A stretch of DNA of 31,322 nt, taken from positions 1-31,322 of the forward strand of contig JADIIX010000201.1 in the NCBI GenBank assembly GCA_027604505.1. The letters are read 5' to 3'. Shown here piece by piece: positions 11,276-23,026 of this stretch; within the stretch, counting starts at the first letter, position 1; every line of letters begins with the position of its first letter. The notes under the pieces are model-generated. The model was not told the DNA's origin, ran no database searches, and saw only the letters and a program-made list of their open reading frames with translations. The translations under genes and the position numbers were made by a program. Source of the stretch: Gonapodya sp. JEL0774. Taxonomy: Eukaryota > Monoblepharomycota > Monoblepharidomycetes > Monoblepharidales > Gonapodyaceae.

Positions 11276-11688
11276 TTCTGTTGGGCAACTCTGGTCCACT
11301 GATCCGAGCTTTCTCTTTCGGTGCTGGGGAGGGAGCGCTTGCTTTGGTCGCCCCCAAACCTGGACTGGCAGTGCGTTTGTGCACACATTTTGCTCCACAT
11401 TCAGCTCCAACGGCGGATGATTCTGCAAGAAGTATTTCGTTGGTGAATTCTTTGCACATTGGTCGCAAGAGACAAAAGCACTTCTGAAGATAACGGTGAA
11501 CATCAACTTATAGTTGTCCTCAGTAGTACCTCTGAGACTTGAATATTTGAGATGCTTGTGCGTGTACGTACTTCTCGTGACGAAGATCGGACAGGCGCCA
11601 TGAAGTTCTCATTTAGGGGTGCCTCGCACTCCAACCCACACCTGTCGGTTCACCTCCTGCCGAGCCCGGTATTACCAAGTTTTCAAAG
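11276..11688. promoter_or_regulatory. Divergent spacer, SPB1 and M20 gene
   Basis: These 413 bases separate the start codons of SPB1 (minus) and the M20 amidohydrolase (plus), so both promoters should lie here. I see no clear TATA box or repeated operator-like motif. Short frames on both strands lack family motifs. Assignment as promoter is from position only. Confidence 0.5.
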
Positions 11689-14003
11689 ATGGCGACATCT
11701 GAGGTTAAAGTCCGACCTGAGTTCCGAGCGATGTTTGCGGATATGGTGAAGGCGCGGAGGATGCTTCGTGAGTCGCTGGTTCGAAAGTGGGAGACGCGAT
11801 ACGTCACTTTGATGAACCGAATGTACCTTTGTATCGCGCAGATTCGTGGCCAGAGATGGGATTTCAAGAGGTCAAAACATCCAACTATATTGCAGAGGAG
11901 CTGGAAAAGCTTCCCGGGATGACAGTTCACCGCGGGCTTGGCAAAACCGGTGTGGTTGGAATGTAAGTCTGGGGCGATCGTTGCGCCCTCCAGAGTTGCT
12001 CACACTGTAAACTATTCGATTTTTAAGCTACAAGGGTCGTTCCGCCTCCCCCACGGTTGCCCTTCGAGCTGACATGGACGGCCTTCCGTGAGTGAGATAT
12101 CGCAGTAAGAACATATGAACTACATAATATGTTCGAAAACCAACTGATGTTCCAGAGTGAATGAGCGGCCGAGTCACTTCCGTGATGCGAGCTGGGTCTC
12201 GAAGAATCCAGGCGTAATGCATGCCTGCGGACATGATGGCAAGTGTTACTCATTCGTTGTACATGCTCAGTCACACACGGTAACACGATTCACGTTTTCA
12301 AAACAAAAGGTCACGTCGTCAGTGAGTATGCAGTACCCTGGAAATACCATCAAGCAATGCGGTACCTTTGATCCCTCACAATGTCTCCGTAACCCACTAG
12401 TGCTCCTCTTCTTCGCCAAGGTGCTTGTGAAGGAGTACCCGCCGAGCAGCTTCGATGGCACCCTTGTCTTCGTTTTCCAACCTGCTGAAGAAGGGGGAGG
12501 TGGTGCAGAGAAGATGCTCGACGACGGTCTGTTAACTGTTGGTGGAATCAAGGACATTGATGCTTTTGTAAGTGCTTTCCAAGCATGGTAACACACGTTC
12601 CTCCTTCATTAATGTTGATTGTATTGCCTTTTGCACTGTCGAACAATTTAGTACGGAATCCACTTGATGTCCGGCGCACCTCTGGGTAAAATGGCCATCA
12701 AATCAGGACCTCTCATGGCCGGAATTGACATCTTTGATATCCACAGTACGTGCGCCTGCCTTCGCCGCGAGATTTTCAGATGAAGTTAATACTCTTCTTC
12801 CCTACGTCGTTCTCCTATGCTTCCGTGCACTGTAGTCCAAGGTGTCGGTGGTCACGGTACGTGATCGATCAGCCTTTCACGTAATTCCTTCTCTGACATC
12901 CGATCCTGTTCAACGTGCAACGAAACTCCTCAAACTATAAGGTGCCATGCCCCACCAGACTGTCGACTCCATCCTCGTTGCTACTGCCCTCGTTCAGCAA
13001 CTGCACCACATCATTTCCAGGAATGTCGATCCTACGGAAGCGGGAGTTTTGGTGGGTTGGAATCTATCGAGTGATGTGAACGGATGAAAGTGATACTGAT
13101 ATGACACGCACTACTTCAATTGCCCAGACCGTTGGCAAGATAAATGCAGGCACTGCGGTGGTGCGTCACCCTGTTACAATTCGTCATTTTCAGTTGATTG
13201 CTTCAAATTTTGAACCTGTATTCCGTTTCGTTCACGTAGAATGTTATAGCCGACACCGCCGAAATCAACGGCACAATCCGACACTTCAACCCCGCCGTTC
13301 AAGCCACACTTCACAATCGGATTAAAACCCTGTGTGAAGGATTGGCGAAAGCTTACGGCTGCACTATTGACGCCAAGGTTGTACCTGAATACCCAGCCAC
13401 TATTAACCATGCTCGGGAGACGGACATTGTGATTCAGGCGGTGGAAAAGGTTCTCGGTGGCGAGGGCATCATCAGGATGCAGAAGGGAATAATGGGATCA
13501 GAAGATTTCAGCTACTTCCGTTGAGTTGTTTTGTTGTCAAATTCTCTTTGGTGTGTGCCTCTGATGAACCCTGGTGCTTGCGGTGATTAGTGAATGTTCG
13601 ACCAGGCGCTTTCATGTTCCTTGGAGCTGCCGTGAATCCAAATGACATTAACAAATACCCGCACCACAGGTGAGTGAAGTCAGAAGGATTGTTAGTGGAT
13701 TCCGAAAACAGTCTTTTCACATTCTTATATGGACGGGGTCACGATAAATGATTAACATTTCCTTTCTCTTAAAAACTAAGTCCTATCTTCGAGTTTCACG
13801 AGGACGCACTCATGATTGGCTCAAGCATTTGGATGCAGGTGAGATCTTGGGGGTTTGATCGGCTGGTTGCATAACCGTACATGACAGATGTCGTTGTTAT
13901 GTTTCGGTGCTGCCTGAAATGACTGCAGCTCTTTGAGGATCTTTTCATTCGGCCCACTGTGAAGGCTGGGATAACCTCCATGGGAACAGGATCTCGCCTG
14001 TAA
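11689..14003 (+). CDS. M20D metallo-amidohydrolase (amino-acid amide / hippurate hydrolase type)
   Basis: Fourteen exons join in phase to 422 residues: 11689-11767, 11842-11962, 12028-12087, 12156-12238, 12310-12321, 12401-12567, 12652-12745, 12836-12856, 12942-13051, 13128-13157, 13240-13519, 13591-13669, 13781-13838 and 13929-14003. The family hydrolyses N-acyl or N-amide-linked amino acids with two metal ions. Visible ligands are ACGHDGH (C111, H113, H116), QPAEEG (E148/E149), YGIH (H178) and the terminal HH (377-378). The dimerisation/lid domain shows GVGGHGAMPHQTVDSI, and GSEDFSYF precedes the C-terminus. Length is normal for IAA-amino acid hydrolase/hippuricase relatives. There is no signal peptide, so it is probably cytosolic; the substrate cannot be read from sequence. 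The GHDGH motif is split by an intron that starts GC (12239) and by a 12-nt exon. Exons of 21 and 30 nt are also present. Confidence 0.95.
12239..12321 (+). other. GC-AG intron followed by 12-nt micro-exon
   Basis: The intron 12239-12309 begins GCAAGT rather than GTAAGT and ends AAAAG. The next exon, 12310-12321 (GTCACGTCGTCA), codes the second half of a Gly codon plus H-V-V and the first base of Met. It supplies the second His of the GHDGH metal site. The following intron 12322-12400 is canonical (GTGAGT...CTAG). Phases fit on both sides, and no other placement restores the motif. Confidence 0.85.
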
Positions 14004-14233
14004 TCAGAAACATTCATAAGGTAGTTTGATGTTTGCTTACTGATTTGTAGGCACCTCCATACGTACAGAACGCAAATTGTGTTGTACGAATCAGAAGCTT
14101 GAGAAGTTCTATCGTGGATTGATGCCTGAGTGATGTGGGCTTCATTGGTACATATTTGCCCGGCACACACACAGCACCTTGAGCCATCCAAGACCCAGCG
14201 ACCACGCGGACTCTGATTTTGAAACATTAGACC

Positions 14234-17194
14234 ATGGCACAGGCTTCTACAGCTCCATTTTCTGTTTCTATCTCCGGGACGGTGCTCGCGGACTTGGTGT
14301 TTCTCGCCGGGTGTTTGAAAGGTGATTTCACCGGTGCACTCTTTGGAAACATAACATCCCGACGATACAGGGTGTTCACTGACGAGGCATCTGATGGCGA
14401 GTGGAAGGAGGACACGATCGTTGGTGAGGGACTGTTGTTCTGCCCGAGATACTATATGGATCGTTCGTTTCTGAGGAATCAACCCACATTCCTATTTCAA
14501 ATACATTTTATTTTGAATGGATGCGTTAGTCATCACGCATATCGGTCACCCATCTCCAAACTCGCATGCGAATACCCTGTCCCCGCGCTCTGATCTCCAT
14601 GATGCTTTGGGTAACCTCAACCATAGCCGAATCGCGGAGGTCGTTGGTAAAAGTATGAAGGTAAATGATCAAAGTTTTCGTCACTGCGTGGATCCATGCC
14701 TCGAAAGTGGATGGAAGATTGCTTGTGGGGATCCGACTCTCTATATCGCTCCTTCCGCGACAAAATTGCAGTTTTTGCAGTCGCATTCCATCATGTTACT
14801 CGCATGCACTGTTGCTTGACTCGTGCTCCCGTCCTTCATAGTCCTTCCTTGGATTTTTTCACTTCCGCCGCGGGGCATCTGTCCACCGTTTGACTCTTCG
14901 AGAGCGTGCTGTTCTATCTTCCATGGGTGCTACTTCTCAGGGATCACCTCGCGCACCCCGAATGTCCTCCGCGACTTTGCCTCCAAACTCACCTTCGAGC
15001 ATGCCCCAGCACCTACAGGATGTACCCCTGAGGTCCCATTCCACAAGGTGGCAAGAGTCTTTGGGTAGACCAAACGACACTCTCGGCGCAGTCGGCGGTA
15101 GCGGCTATGGCGCCTCATCTGTCGAAACCAACTCTAGCTTCAACGATGGAGCTCCCTCAGCACCTCCTCCTTCCGGCTCTTTGGCCAGTTCATCCTCTTT
15201 CTCTGCAGCTGCCACTCATGTTTCTACAGACCGACATCAAATCCCTGCAATAGCGCAGACTGTTGCCGAGCGCCCACGGGGGTCGAGCTCGGCCCGAACA
15301 TCTGTGTCTCCAACAACAGTGGTCCCTTCTTCTTCGGGATCCAATCACTCTCGGAAACTTTCAGATGTTGACCGTTTCATGAGGGATCGCAATAAATCTC
15401 AGTTAAATGATTACAAGCGGGATAACTCCTGGAGTGGGTCGGGGGTCGCGATGGGAAGTGCGGAATCCGGAAACGGAGACCCTCGGATCCCTGTAAGTGA
15501 AACGGGCTTAGAGGGCATAGGAAGGCATCAAGGCACGTCAACTAGCTCTGGGTTGTCTCTGATTGAGAGGGCAGCCGCATCCTCATCCTCCACGGCGTCC
15601 GGGCGAGCAGGAGTGACGTTAATGGTACGTTAAGGTTCTGTTATGCTGTTTTTCAAAGTTCTGTCGGACCTTTCATGTGACCTCATCCGTCATACTTTGG
15701 TGTGATCGAGAACAGACTCAACCTGCTCCCAATGACGCAATTCGCATCAGTCAGCACCCAAACAGGACGTTCTCCTCTATAACACGACAGACCGCACCAC
15801 CGCCAGATCGTCCCCACGGAGACACCGGCAACGTTTCTCAAAAACGGACTTCACCGCGTCTACCCCGTGCGGGAACTTCAGCGTCAATCCAAACCTCTGG
15901 AGGAGAGCTTCCTCATTCGCCTACAACCTTTGCCGAACAGGAGGAGCTGATAGAGTCCGATAGCACAACTGTAGACTCCTCTTCAGTGGGAATCCCCAGT
16001 GTACCTTCTAGATTGCCCTCGGGATCTGTTCCATCATCAATCACCCGACCACCATCTGAAAGTATTTCTCCGCCAGTGTATTCTGATGCATACAACAGTC
16101 GCCCATTACCACCTATGGATACTTCTCGGGCAGAACGGTGGACCAAAGCTCCACCGTCGGTATCTGGGGTGGCACCTGCGCGTGTTTCATCAGCAGGAAC
16201 GGACATATCCGGTTTGGCACCAAACTTGAACTTCCCTTGGCAGTCAGCATCATCTCCAAACTCCACCTCAGCTGCATGGCAAAAGTCGTCAGTTCCGGTG
16301 GGCCATTCGTCGGACAAAGCTTTCAAGATAGTTGAGGAGAAAGGTGCCTCATCTGCTGGTCGGGGACCGGTTGAAGTTTCGTATCCGCCGCATCTTGGGT
16401 TGCATTCCGTGTTAATGGTCATGACGCAGGCGGTGTCCTCAGTGGGAGGAACTGTGACCTGGGAGTGGGCTTGTTGGGGGCGAGGAACGGATGGGTGAGT
16501 TGTGATGGACGAGGGACCTGGCACGAAAGATGTATTTTCTGACCGTGGATCGTTCAAACAGTGATCCTGTGAAACTCCGGACAGCTATTCCGAATGTTCA
16601 GGACACGGGCTCTGCGAGCTCATCCTTGGCATTTGTGCCGCAGACAGCCCAAAATTCGCCGCCGTGAGCTGACCTGGTGCTTCATCAGAGTGTTTCTCTG
16701 TTAATCCGAACTCACACGTCATCATGTTCACCGGCTCGCACATGCAATCTCAGTCCATTATTCAATGCTATCGCAGGATTAGATCCTACTCGATATGTGA
16801 AGGACTACCAAGATGCACTGGAGAAGGCTGTTCACGAGTTGGAGGTATATATTTGTGCATCATCTTTTTACGATCGTGAATCCCACATCCTGAATGCTTC
16901 GGACATAATCCTCAAAATCACAGCGTGCTACCGCGGAGCTTGCGGAAAATCAGAGCATTTTGGCAGAGTTGCTGGGGAGGTAGAATTGATGTTTTGTTCC
17001 ATTCCATCGTTTGATAGTATTTGTAAATAAGTCTACCTGGTAAACCAACGTTATTGCTACCTGCAGTTGAAGCGCCGTTACATACTAATTCATTGCGGCG
17101 GTTGACTTCGCTCTGCATATATGGGGTGGATAATTGTTTGGCGAAGCCATCAAGATGTTCCAGATCAACCCCAATTCATTTCTTGCCGTCGTAG
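14234..17194 (+). CDS. Abraxas/FAM175-like MPN- protein with long disordered region
   Basis: Exons in phase are 14234-14423, 14530-14660, 14842-15624, 15716-16494, 16562-16663, 16754-16844, 16924-16979 and 17032-17194, giving about 764 residues. The N-terminus (FSVSISGTVLADLVFLAGCL, then DFTGALFGNI, VVTHIGHP-like strand, GFFHFRRGASVHRLTLRERA) follows the FAM175/Abraxas pattern. That pattern is a catalytically dead MPN domain ending in an R-x-x-x-T-x-RE segment. In animals and plants these proteins pair with the Lys63-specific deubiquitinase BRCC36. I see no JAMM zinc motif, as expected. Residues about 140-670 are Ser/Pro/Thr-rich and probably disordered. A short amphipathic coiled coil (DYQDALEKAVHELE then ATAELAENQSILAELL) lies near the C-terminus, as in Abraxas. 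The last exon is the least certain; an alternative acceptor at 17067 would end the protein at once. The family call is from motif memory. The next gene starts 48 bp downstream. Confidence 0.6.
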
Positions 17195-17242
17195 TTTAGC
17201 CCATCAGAGTGTTCCAACTGCATCCCCCATCAACATCAGAAT

Positions 17243-20200
17243 ATGGCTGCCTTTGACACCTTGAAGTCTTCTGCTCCAGCTCCAGTTGTGGGTTTGGTCC
17301 TCCCCAGTTTGCCTTTACTCCCCACGAACGAGCCAAATGTAGACAACGATGATAATGATGACGATTTTGTTGATGCAGAGGAAGGAGAAGAGGGAAATAC
17401 CCCTGAAGTGGATGTATGGGCGAATGCCGATGCCAAAGAAGGTTGGGAAACTCCGGGCGATGGATCCATCGACGACAACCTCAATACATGGCCGCAGGAT
17501 GCATCTGAAGCAGCCGCATTGATTCAAAGGCTCGAAGCATCTCTTGAAAAGGATCTGACGGATGTGCAGCTGGCAGTTGATCTCTTTCTCGGTATGTCCT
17601 ACGTCTCCCGCCTCACAACCACCATTCGCCGACGCGATTCGACAACTTGTTTGACATTCCTCACGCAGATTCAAGATTTCAGGAAGCGGAAGATTTTTTG
17701 CAACCCAAGTTTGGGACAAATTTGTACTACACGTTGGGGTGGGAAGGACTTTCCTCACTCAGTGTCGTCCAGATTGTTGACCATGACCGTTTTGGTTAGA
17801 ATTGCATTCCTGACTTTCTTGAAGGCGTCACTTACATGGTAATACTAATTCCTTGAGAGAGAAGGTTCTCTAGGTGGAATTTTCATTCCCGTTGTTGTAT
17901 TTCGCTATAGGGATCCCACCGATGTCAGCCAAGCTCTGGATTCCATCAAAACCATCATCGCACTTTCCAACCGCCTTCGCCGGCGATCAAGTTCCATTAC
18001 TTCCGTTCTCTCTTCAGTTCACAATTTTGTCAGACCAGGACAAGGGCTATCTTTCATGGAGATGTCCCCACTCCAAAAGCATGCGGAACTGGTTCATGCG
18101 GAAGCGTACCTAATGAAAGCGATCCTTTCTCTAGTCACCGATACAAATCTTGTTGCTTTCGTCAGAGAGGGAATTTCTATACGCAGCTCGTGAGTGGGTC
18201 TGCGAAATGATGGTTTCTCACAGCAGTTTACGTACGCTCTGCTGTGGTTGTGGCTTGCCTAAAAGCAGTTACGGTGTATATCGATCAGCCTGGCTGCATG
18301 TAGGGAATACTTCCTCCGAGAAATTAGACGACCACTTTGTATCAGGTGTGCTCCTCGGGATCGGGAGCTTCAACCTCGTGTTGTCGTTTCTCCCATCAAA
18401 GATCCTGCGGCTATTCGAAGTCATGTGAGTCTCGCCTGTGTAAGTGAGCCTGTGATCGTACGTGATGATCCGATGTCCCCAGTGGCTTTACTGGTGATCA
18501 AGAACTTGGGCTCAAATGCATTGAAATCGGTGCCGGTTTCGATCTCCCACAGCGCACATTGTACGGAAGCTACAAGAAGCAAAAGGGAGTTGCCCGGACC
18601 GTGACTGTAGGAAGACCCTCGGTTACACCGGAAAGGAACGCTGACGAAAGCGATAATGGATCTCCAATATCACCGGCCCAATCTCCTGCGATTGGGACTG
18701 CGTCCCTGGATAAACCCAAGGGACGTCTCAGCGTGTTCAAGGGAGCTCTTTCGACGGTAGTCAAATCAACCGTCGGGCGGGTCTCGTCCCCTTCGGGGAT
18801 TTCACCCTCAAATCTGGTAGCCGGAATTGAAAGCGACGGCTTTCCTGTATCTACCCCAAAGAAGGGTATCCGAAGTTTCCTTTGTGGGCTCTCTCTAGCT
18901 GGGTTTCACGCCATTTTGCCCAACGCGGTGCCAATGGCGAATGGTGATCCGGATCTTGCCAGTAAGTTTCAAGGCCCCTTCTGTCAAGGGATTATCATCT
19001 CTGCTTTGGTTGCTCAAAATAGTTATGTGGCGTGGTGAACACCTTATTACCCGCAGCTCTGATCCTTGACCGCTGCCTCGCCGATTACCCCAACTCGACC
19101 TATCATCGTCTCCTTCAAGCGCGTCATCTCACAATGCATTCTGGTGAGCCTGATGTGGCCGCACAATGTTATCTTGCGCTTCTTTCGACCCCCATCCAGT
19201 GGCGCACTCTGCATCATATCGCGTATTGGGATCTCGCTCATTTGCACGCCGTGAGGCATGAATGGGCAAAGGCCCAAGACCTGTATGGAATATTGTTCAA
19301 GGAGAGTAGGTGGAGTCCTACGATTTACTTGTACGCGAGAGGCGTTTGTATGGGCATGGAGGGGAAATGGTCCGAGGCTGTCGAATTGCTTTCGGGAATT
19401 GAAGGAAAAATGCAAAGGATTGCGGGGAAGCGGATACCCCTTGAGGTGTGTATAGCGCGAGGCCGTATTTGAAGATCCGTTCCAGTGTCTTGATTTTTGT
19501 GTCGACGGGCTTATCAAGAAATTTGTAGCAAGGAAAGTCCGCAAAATGCAGCAGCAAGGTGGCCGACTCACTCTTCCGGCGTTGGAATTTTACTATATGT
19601 GTGGGTTTCTCTTAAGTTTTGACTCCTAGTGGACCACTGAAAGTCCGGAGCGTCGTCGTTTAGTTGGATATTTTTGCATCTCTGCGACTGCGGACCTGCT
19701 TAAATCTCTTTCAATAATCAATGCTGAGTTGCTGGTCATGAGGAACGAGGCGCCGGCAGAGCTGTGGCGCCGAATCGAGGAGCTTGGGGCGGATGCACGC
19801 ATTTTGGTGGACGACTCGGACGAAGGCGATGGAGGGGAAGCGTCGAACACATTTTTTGAATCGAAACCTGGGAAGTCGACTGCGCTAAGAGAAAATTGGT
19901 GGGACGATTTGGCTTTACGTGAGTTGATATGTGCATGTTGGTGGGAGATTTCTTCCTGTTGTAGCATTTGTAATCTGTTCCCTGCAACGTTCAGTGTATT
20001 TCCTCCGTGGAGTTACCCTACGGGAGCTGTCACTACCCACACGTCTTCTCACAAAACCCGTTGCGCCGGCTACAATTTCATCATCGCCGATTCCCTCCAC
20101 CGAGTTCCCGCCTCCCAAACCCACACCGCAGACACCATCTTCCACTGCCATCCCTGCTTCTTCGACAATTCCTGATGCAATGGCTGATTTCGCGACTGTG

Positions 20201-20503
20201 GCAGGTATTGCGCACCTCATTCGCCTAGATCACTATCTTCTACCATTTGCCCAGTATGAGCTCGGTAATCTATTCAGCGGCCTTGGTTACTACAATCGGG
20301 CGAGAGGACAGTTCGAGCTAGCCAAATGTGGAGGTTTCAAGGAAAAAGACGCGAAGAAGCGTGGTTGGAAAGTTGGGAAGTATGGTGATGGTGCCAAACA
20401 TTCCAATGATTCGTGGCTGTCCCTGCGTCTTCACAACGCGCTGGAGAAGCTCAACGTTGCGGAGAGGGTGAGAACTGGGGTTCTTGCAGGAGAACTAAGT
20501 TGA
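17243..20503 (+). CDS. IML2/TTC39-family TPR protein
   Basis: Ten exons join in phase to about 874 residues: 17243-17591, 17669-17738, 17800-17838, 17911-18189, 18269-18424, 18483-18961, 19057-19445, 19519-19598, 19644-19918 and 19995-20503. Family landmarks occur in order: FQEAEDFLQPKFGTNLYYTL, PLQKHAELVHAEAYLMKAIL, VSGVLLGIGSFNLVLSFLP, GFTGDQELGLKCIEIG, a TPR region (CLADYPNSTYHRLLQARHL; ALLSTPIQWRTLHHIAYWDL), and a C-terminal LPFAQYELGNLF. Yeast Iml2 acts in lipid-droplet-linked inclusion body clearance; animal TTC39B relates to lipid regulation. Function here is by family only. Differences include an acidic N-terminal extension (NDDNDDDFVDAEEGEEG), a Ser-rich insert in exon 6 and a Pro/Thr-rich insert in exon 10. 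The exon 8/9 junction is ambiguous because an in-frame TAG (19627-19629) lies in the most conserved motif unless spliced out. Confidence 0.92.
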
Positions 20504-20708
20504 TCAACACCAATGTACCACTCAGCATGTAAATACAGAAGCCTGAGGTGACGTGGTTATCGTTGAATGCAGCGACGTGTTCAACTGACGCCAAGGCTGG
20601 CTGGGCAAGGCCACAGAGAACGGAAGCAATATTTTAGGTATTTACAGAAATGCTCCCACGCAGAAAAGAAGTTAAAGCCAATTTCACACACTCAACAGGA
20701 AATCCGCA
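20504..20708. other. Spacer between two tandem genes
   Basis: These 205 bases lie between the TTC39 stop and the chromate transporter start. They must hold the terminator of the first gene and the promoter of the second. I see no clear motif. Confidence 0.5.
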
Positions 20709-23026
20709 ATGATGGCAAACGCCAGTGAAGCCCCACTTTCAAACGATGTTCGCGTGAACGGTCACCCAAGCCCTAAGAGGTTGTCTGCTGATCCTCTGCC
20801 TCCTCTCTCTGTCAGACTGCGAGAAGTTGTATCTGCTTACATTCCAGTCTCGCTCCTTTCGTTTGGAGGTGGCCAGGTATGGGTTGTCTTCCGTTTTCTA
20901 GGCATCAACGATTGGTGCTCACCTCCTTGCACCAAAAGGCAGGAATCGCGATGTACTTCGAATTTTTTGTTGAGAAAAAGGCTTGGCTAACAGAACAAGA
21001 GTTTTTAGAGGTGCGGTTTGTGATTTTGACATCCCGGAATGTCACCTTCAACGAGATTATTGAATTTGTCAGATTTATAGTGTCATCCAGCTCATTCCGG
21101 GACCTGGAAATGCACAGACATCATACGCCATAGCAATGGTTCGCGATGGTGTGCTTTGTGGAATCATTGCATTCTTCATTCTTTGGTATGAGCATCGGCC
21201 ACACTCTTCTCCAATCACTGCTTTGAGCGTTTCTTTATTGTTGTTGTCGCTCAGTGTCCCTTGCATGACCATTCTTATTACTGTTGGCTATGTCATAGGC
21301 TCTACGGGTGGCTCGCTTCCTGGTCAGTAGAGTCTGCAAGCCTCATTCACATGGACCCTTCACATCAACCTCGTTGCACACTTCAGGCTGGCTTCAAAGT
21401 TTCAACAATGCAGTGTGTAGTGCTGTTGTTGGTCTCGTTTTATCTGCGGGATTCAAATGTGGGTAAGTTCCGCTGTGAACTTTGCTTTCCCATATCCAAT
21501 GAGTCTGCTCTCGTTCCCAGTGTCGAAAAAAGGCACCCCAGACAAGCTCACGACTGCAATTGCTACGATCGGTTTTGTTTTCATCGTGGTAGCTCCTCGA
21601 GCCCCCTATGTGTACGCTATTCAAATCGTTGCGGGTGGATTAGTGACGTATTGCTGGGACCTTGTGCAGAATTGGTGGAAGGGGTTCCGCTCTACTCCTG
21701 CAGGTTTGCGACTACGTTTCATTGCACGAAGGGTTCGAAGGAAGCAGACAGCAAAATCAATTTCTCGTGATGAACGATCGGCGACTAAAGTCGTTTCTCT
21801 TCATGTCTCGGAAGAATCAGAAATGGAAGAGGGGGAGCGTCTAACAAACGCTGCACGAGGACACAATCAAGACGTTGGTCTTGTAGGGAAAGAAGTGGAC
21901 AACGGTAACGCGACCGGTATAAACGGGATGTCTGGCGTGAGCGATAATGGTGTTGAAAACACAGAAGGAGGAGGAATGCGTATGCGGACAGTTCCTCAAA
22001 GAACTAGTATCGATGATTCTGAGGATCTTCGAGCAGACACGGTTGATACGGGAACCATTCACCTCCCTCCAACATCTGCCGAACCAGACGCTGTCAGCAC
22101 GAGTCGCATGCGGTTTGTCACCCTTCCTCGCCACATTGGTTTTCTCTTGGTGTTTGTCTGGCCGCTTTGTCTTGTTCTCAGCTTGCTACTCAAAGAGCTC
22201 ATAACTGATCGCTCGCTCATACTGGACATCGTTGTGATCTCTTTACTCACGGGTAGTCTCGCCTACGGTGGTGCCGGTGCTATTATCACCATAATGCAAC
22301 CACTAGCAACAGCTCAGTGAGTGTCAGATCTGTCTAGGAACGCGAATCAGATCAATGAAGCCATTGCTAACATTCGTTCTATTTCATCTGAATCGCAAGC
22401 TGGATGACGAACGCGCAGTTTCTTATCGGCTACGCTCTGGTCAATGTCATTCCAGGCCCGAATCTCACTCTTGCCGGTTATGTAGGAACCGTCGCTTTTC
22501 GCTCGACATCATCCTCACCTGGCCTCGCCGTGTTGTTCGGTCTGCTTGCGTGGTTTCTGGCGTTCGTTCCTGGCCTGTCTCTCGCTACGGGCGTCTTCTC
22601 CTTTTGGAAATCACTCCGGGAACTATCGTGGATACGGAGCATGATGCGAGGGGTCAAATCTTCTGGCGTGGCACAAGTGTTTGGCGGAGCATATTACTTG
22701 GGTGCGACGTGTATTTTGGGAAGAAGTAACGGAGCGTCTCTTGCGGATTACCCCTTTTACATCGTGAGTCACCCGCTCTTATCATTTTTGGCCGTGGTTT
22801 GAGCGAGTCAATTTGGATTCTTTCAAAAAAGTCCATCACCGTGGTCGCCTTCATACTCACCCACAAGTATAACGTTTCGGCTCCCTTTGCAATTCTCCTT
22901 GGCGGGTAAGTTTAAAATAATGTCTCTTTCACATTCGTAACGGCTCATCTTTCTGGCGGTAATTGGCTGCTATTCAAAACCAAAAACAGCTTCGTCGGGA
23001 TTCTGGAGTGGGTGACAAGTCGATAA
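20709..23026 (+). CDS. Chromate ion transporter, CHR family, two-domain form
   Basis: Nine exons join in phase to 594 residues: 20709-20876, 20939-21010, 21073-21185, 21255-21322, 21387-21462, 21504-22316, 22400-22763, 22832-22905 and 22990-23026. Long-chain CHR proteins carry two homologous membrane halves and export chromate or a related oxyanion. The first half shows SLLSFGGGQ (48-56), EKKAWLTEQEFLE, LIPGPGNAQTSYAIAM and WLQSFNNAVCSAVVGL. The second shows YGGAGAIITIMQ, then WMTNAQFLIGYALVNVIPGP (438-457) and the C-terminal FILTHKYNVSAPFAILLGGF. The halves are joined by a charged, presumably cytosolic loop of about 130 residues (rich in Glu, Asp, Ser, Asn) encoded in exon 6. The acceptor of exon 4 could alternatively lie about 27 nt upstream. 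Intron 21463-21503 is only 41 nt. Its physiological substrate, chromate or sulfate-like anions, is not visible from sequence. Confidence 0.95.

Noticed and set aside
13796-14482. Minus-strand frame of 228 codons
   Set aside because: It overlaps the last M20 exons and the first Abraxas-like exon, both supported by motifs on the plus strand.
15492-15497. GTAAGT donor-like site inside the large Abraxas-like exon
   Set aside because: The frame stays open on both sides and no matching acceptor is needed; treated as exonic.
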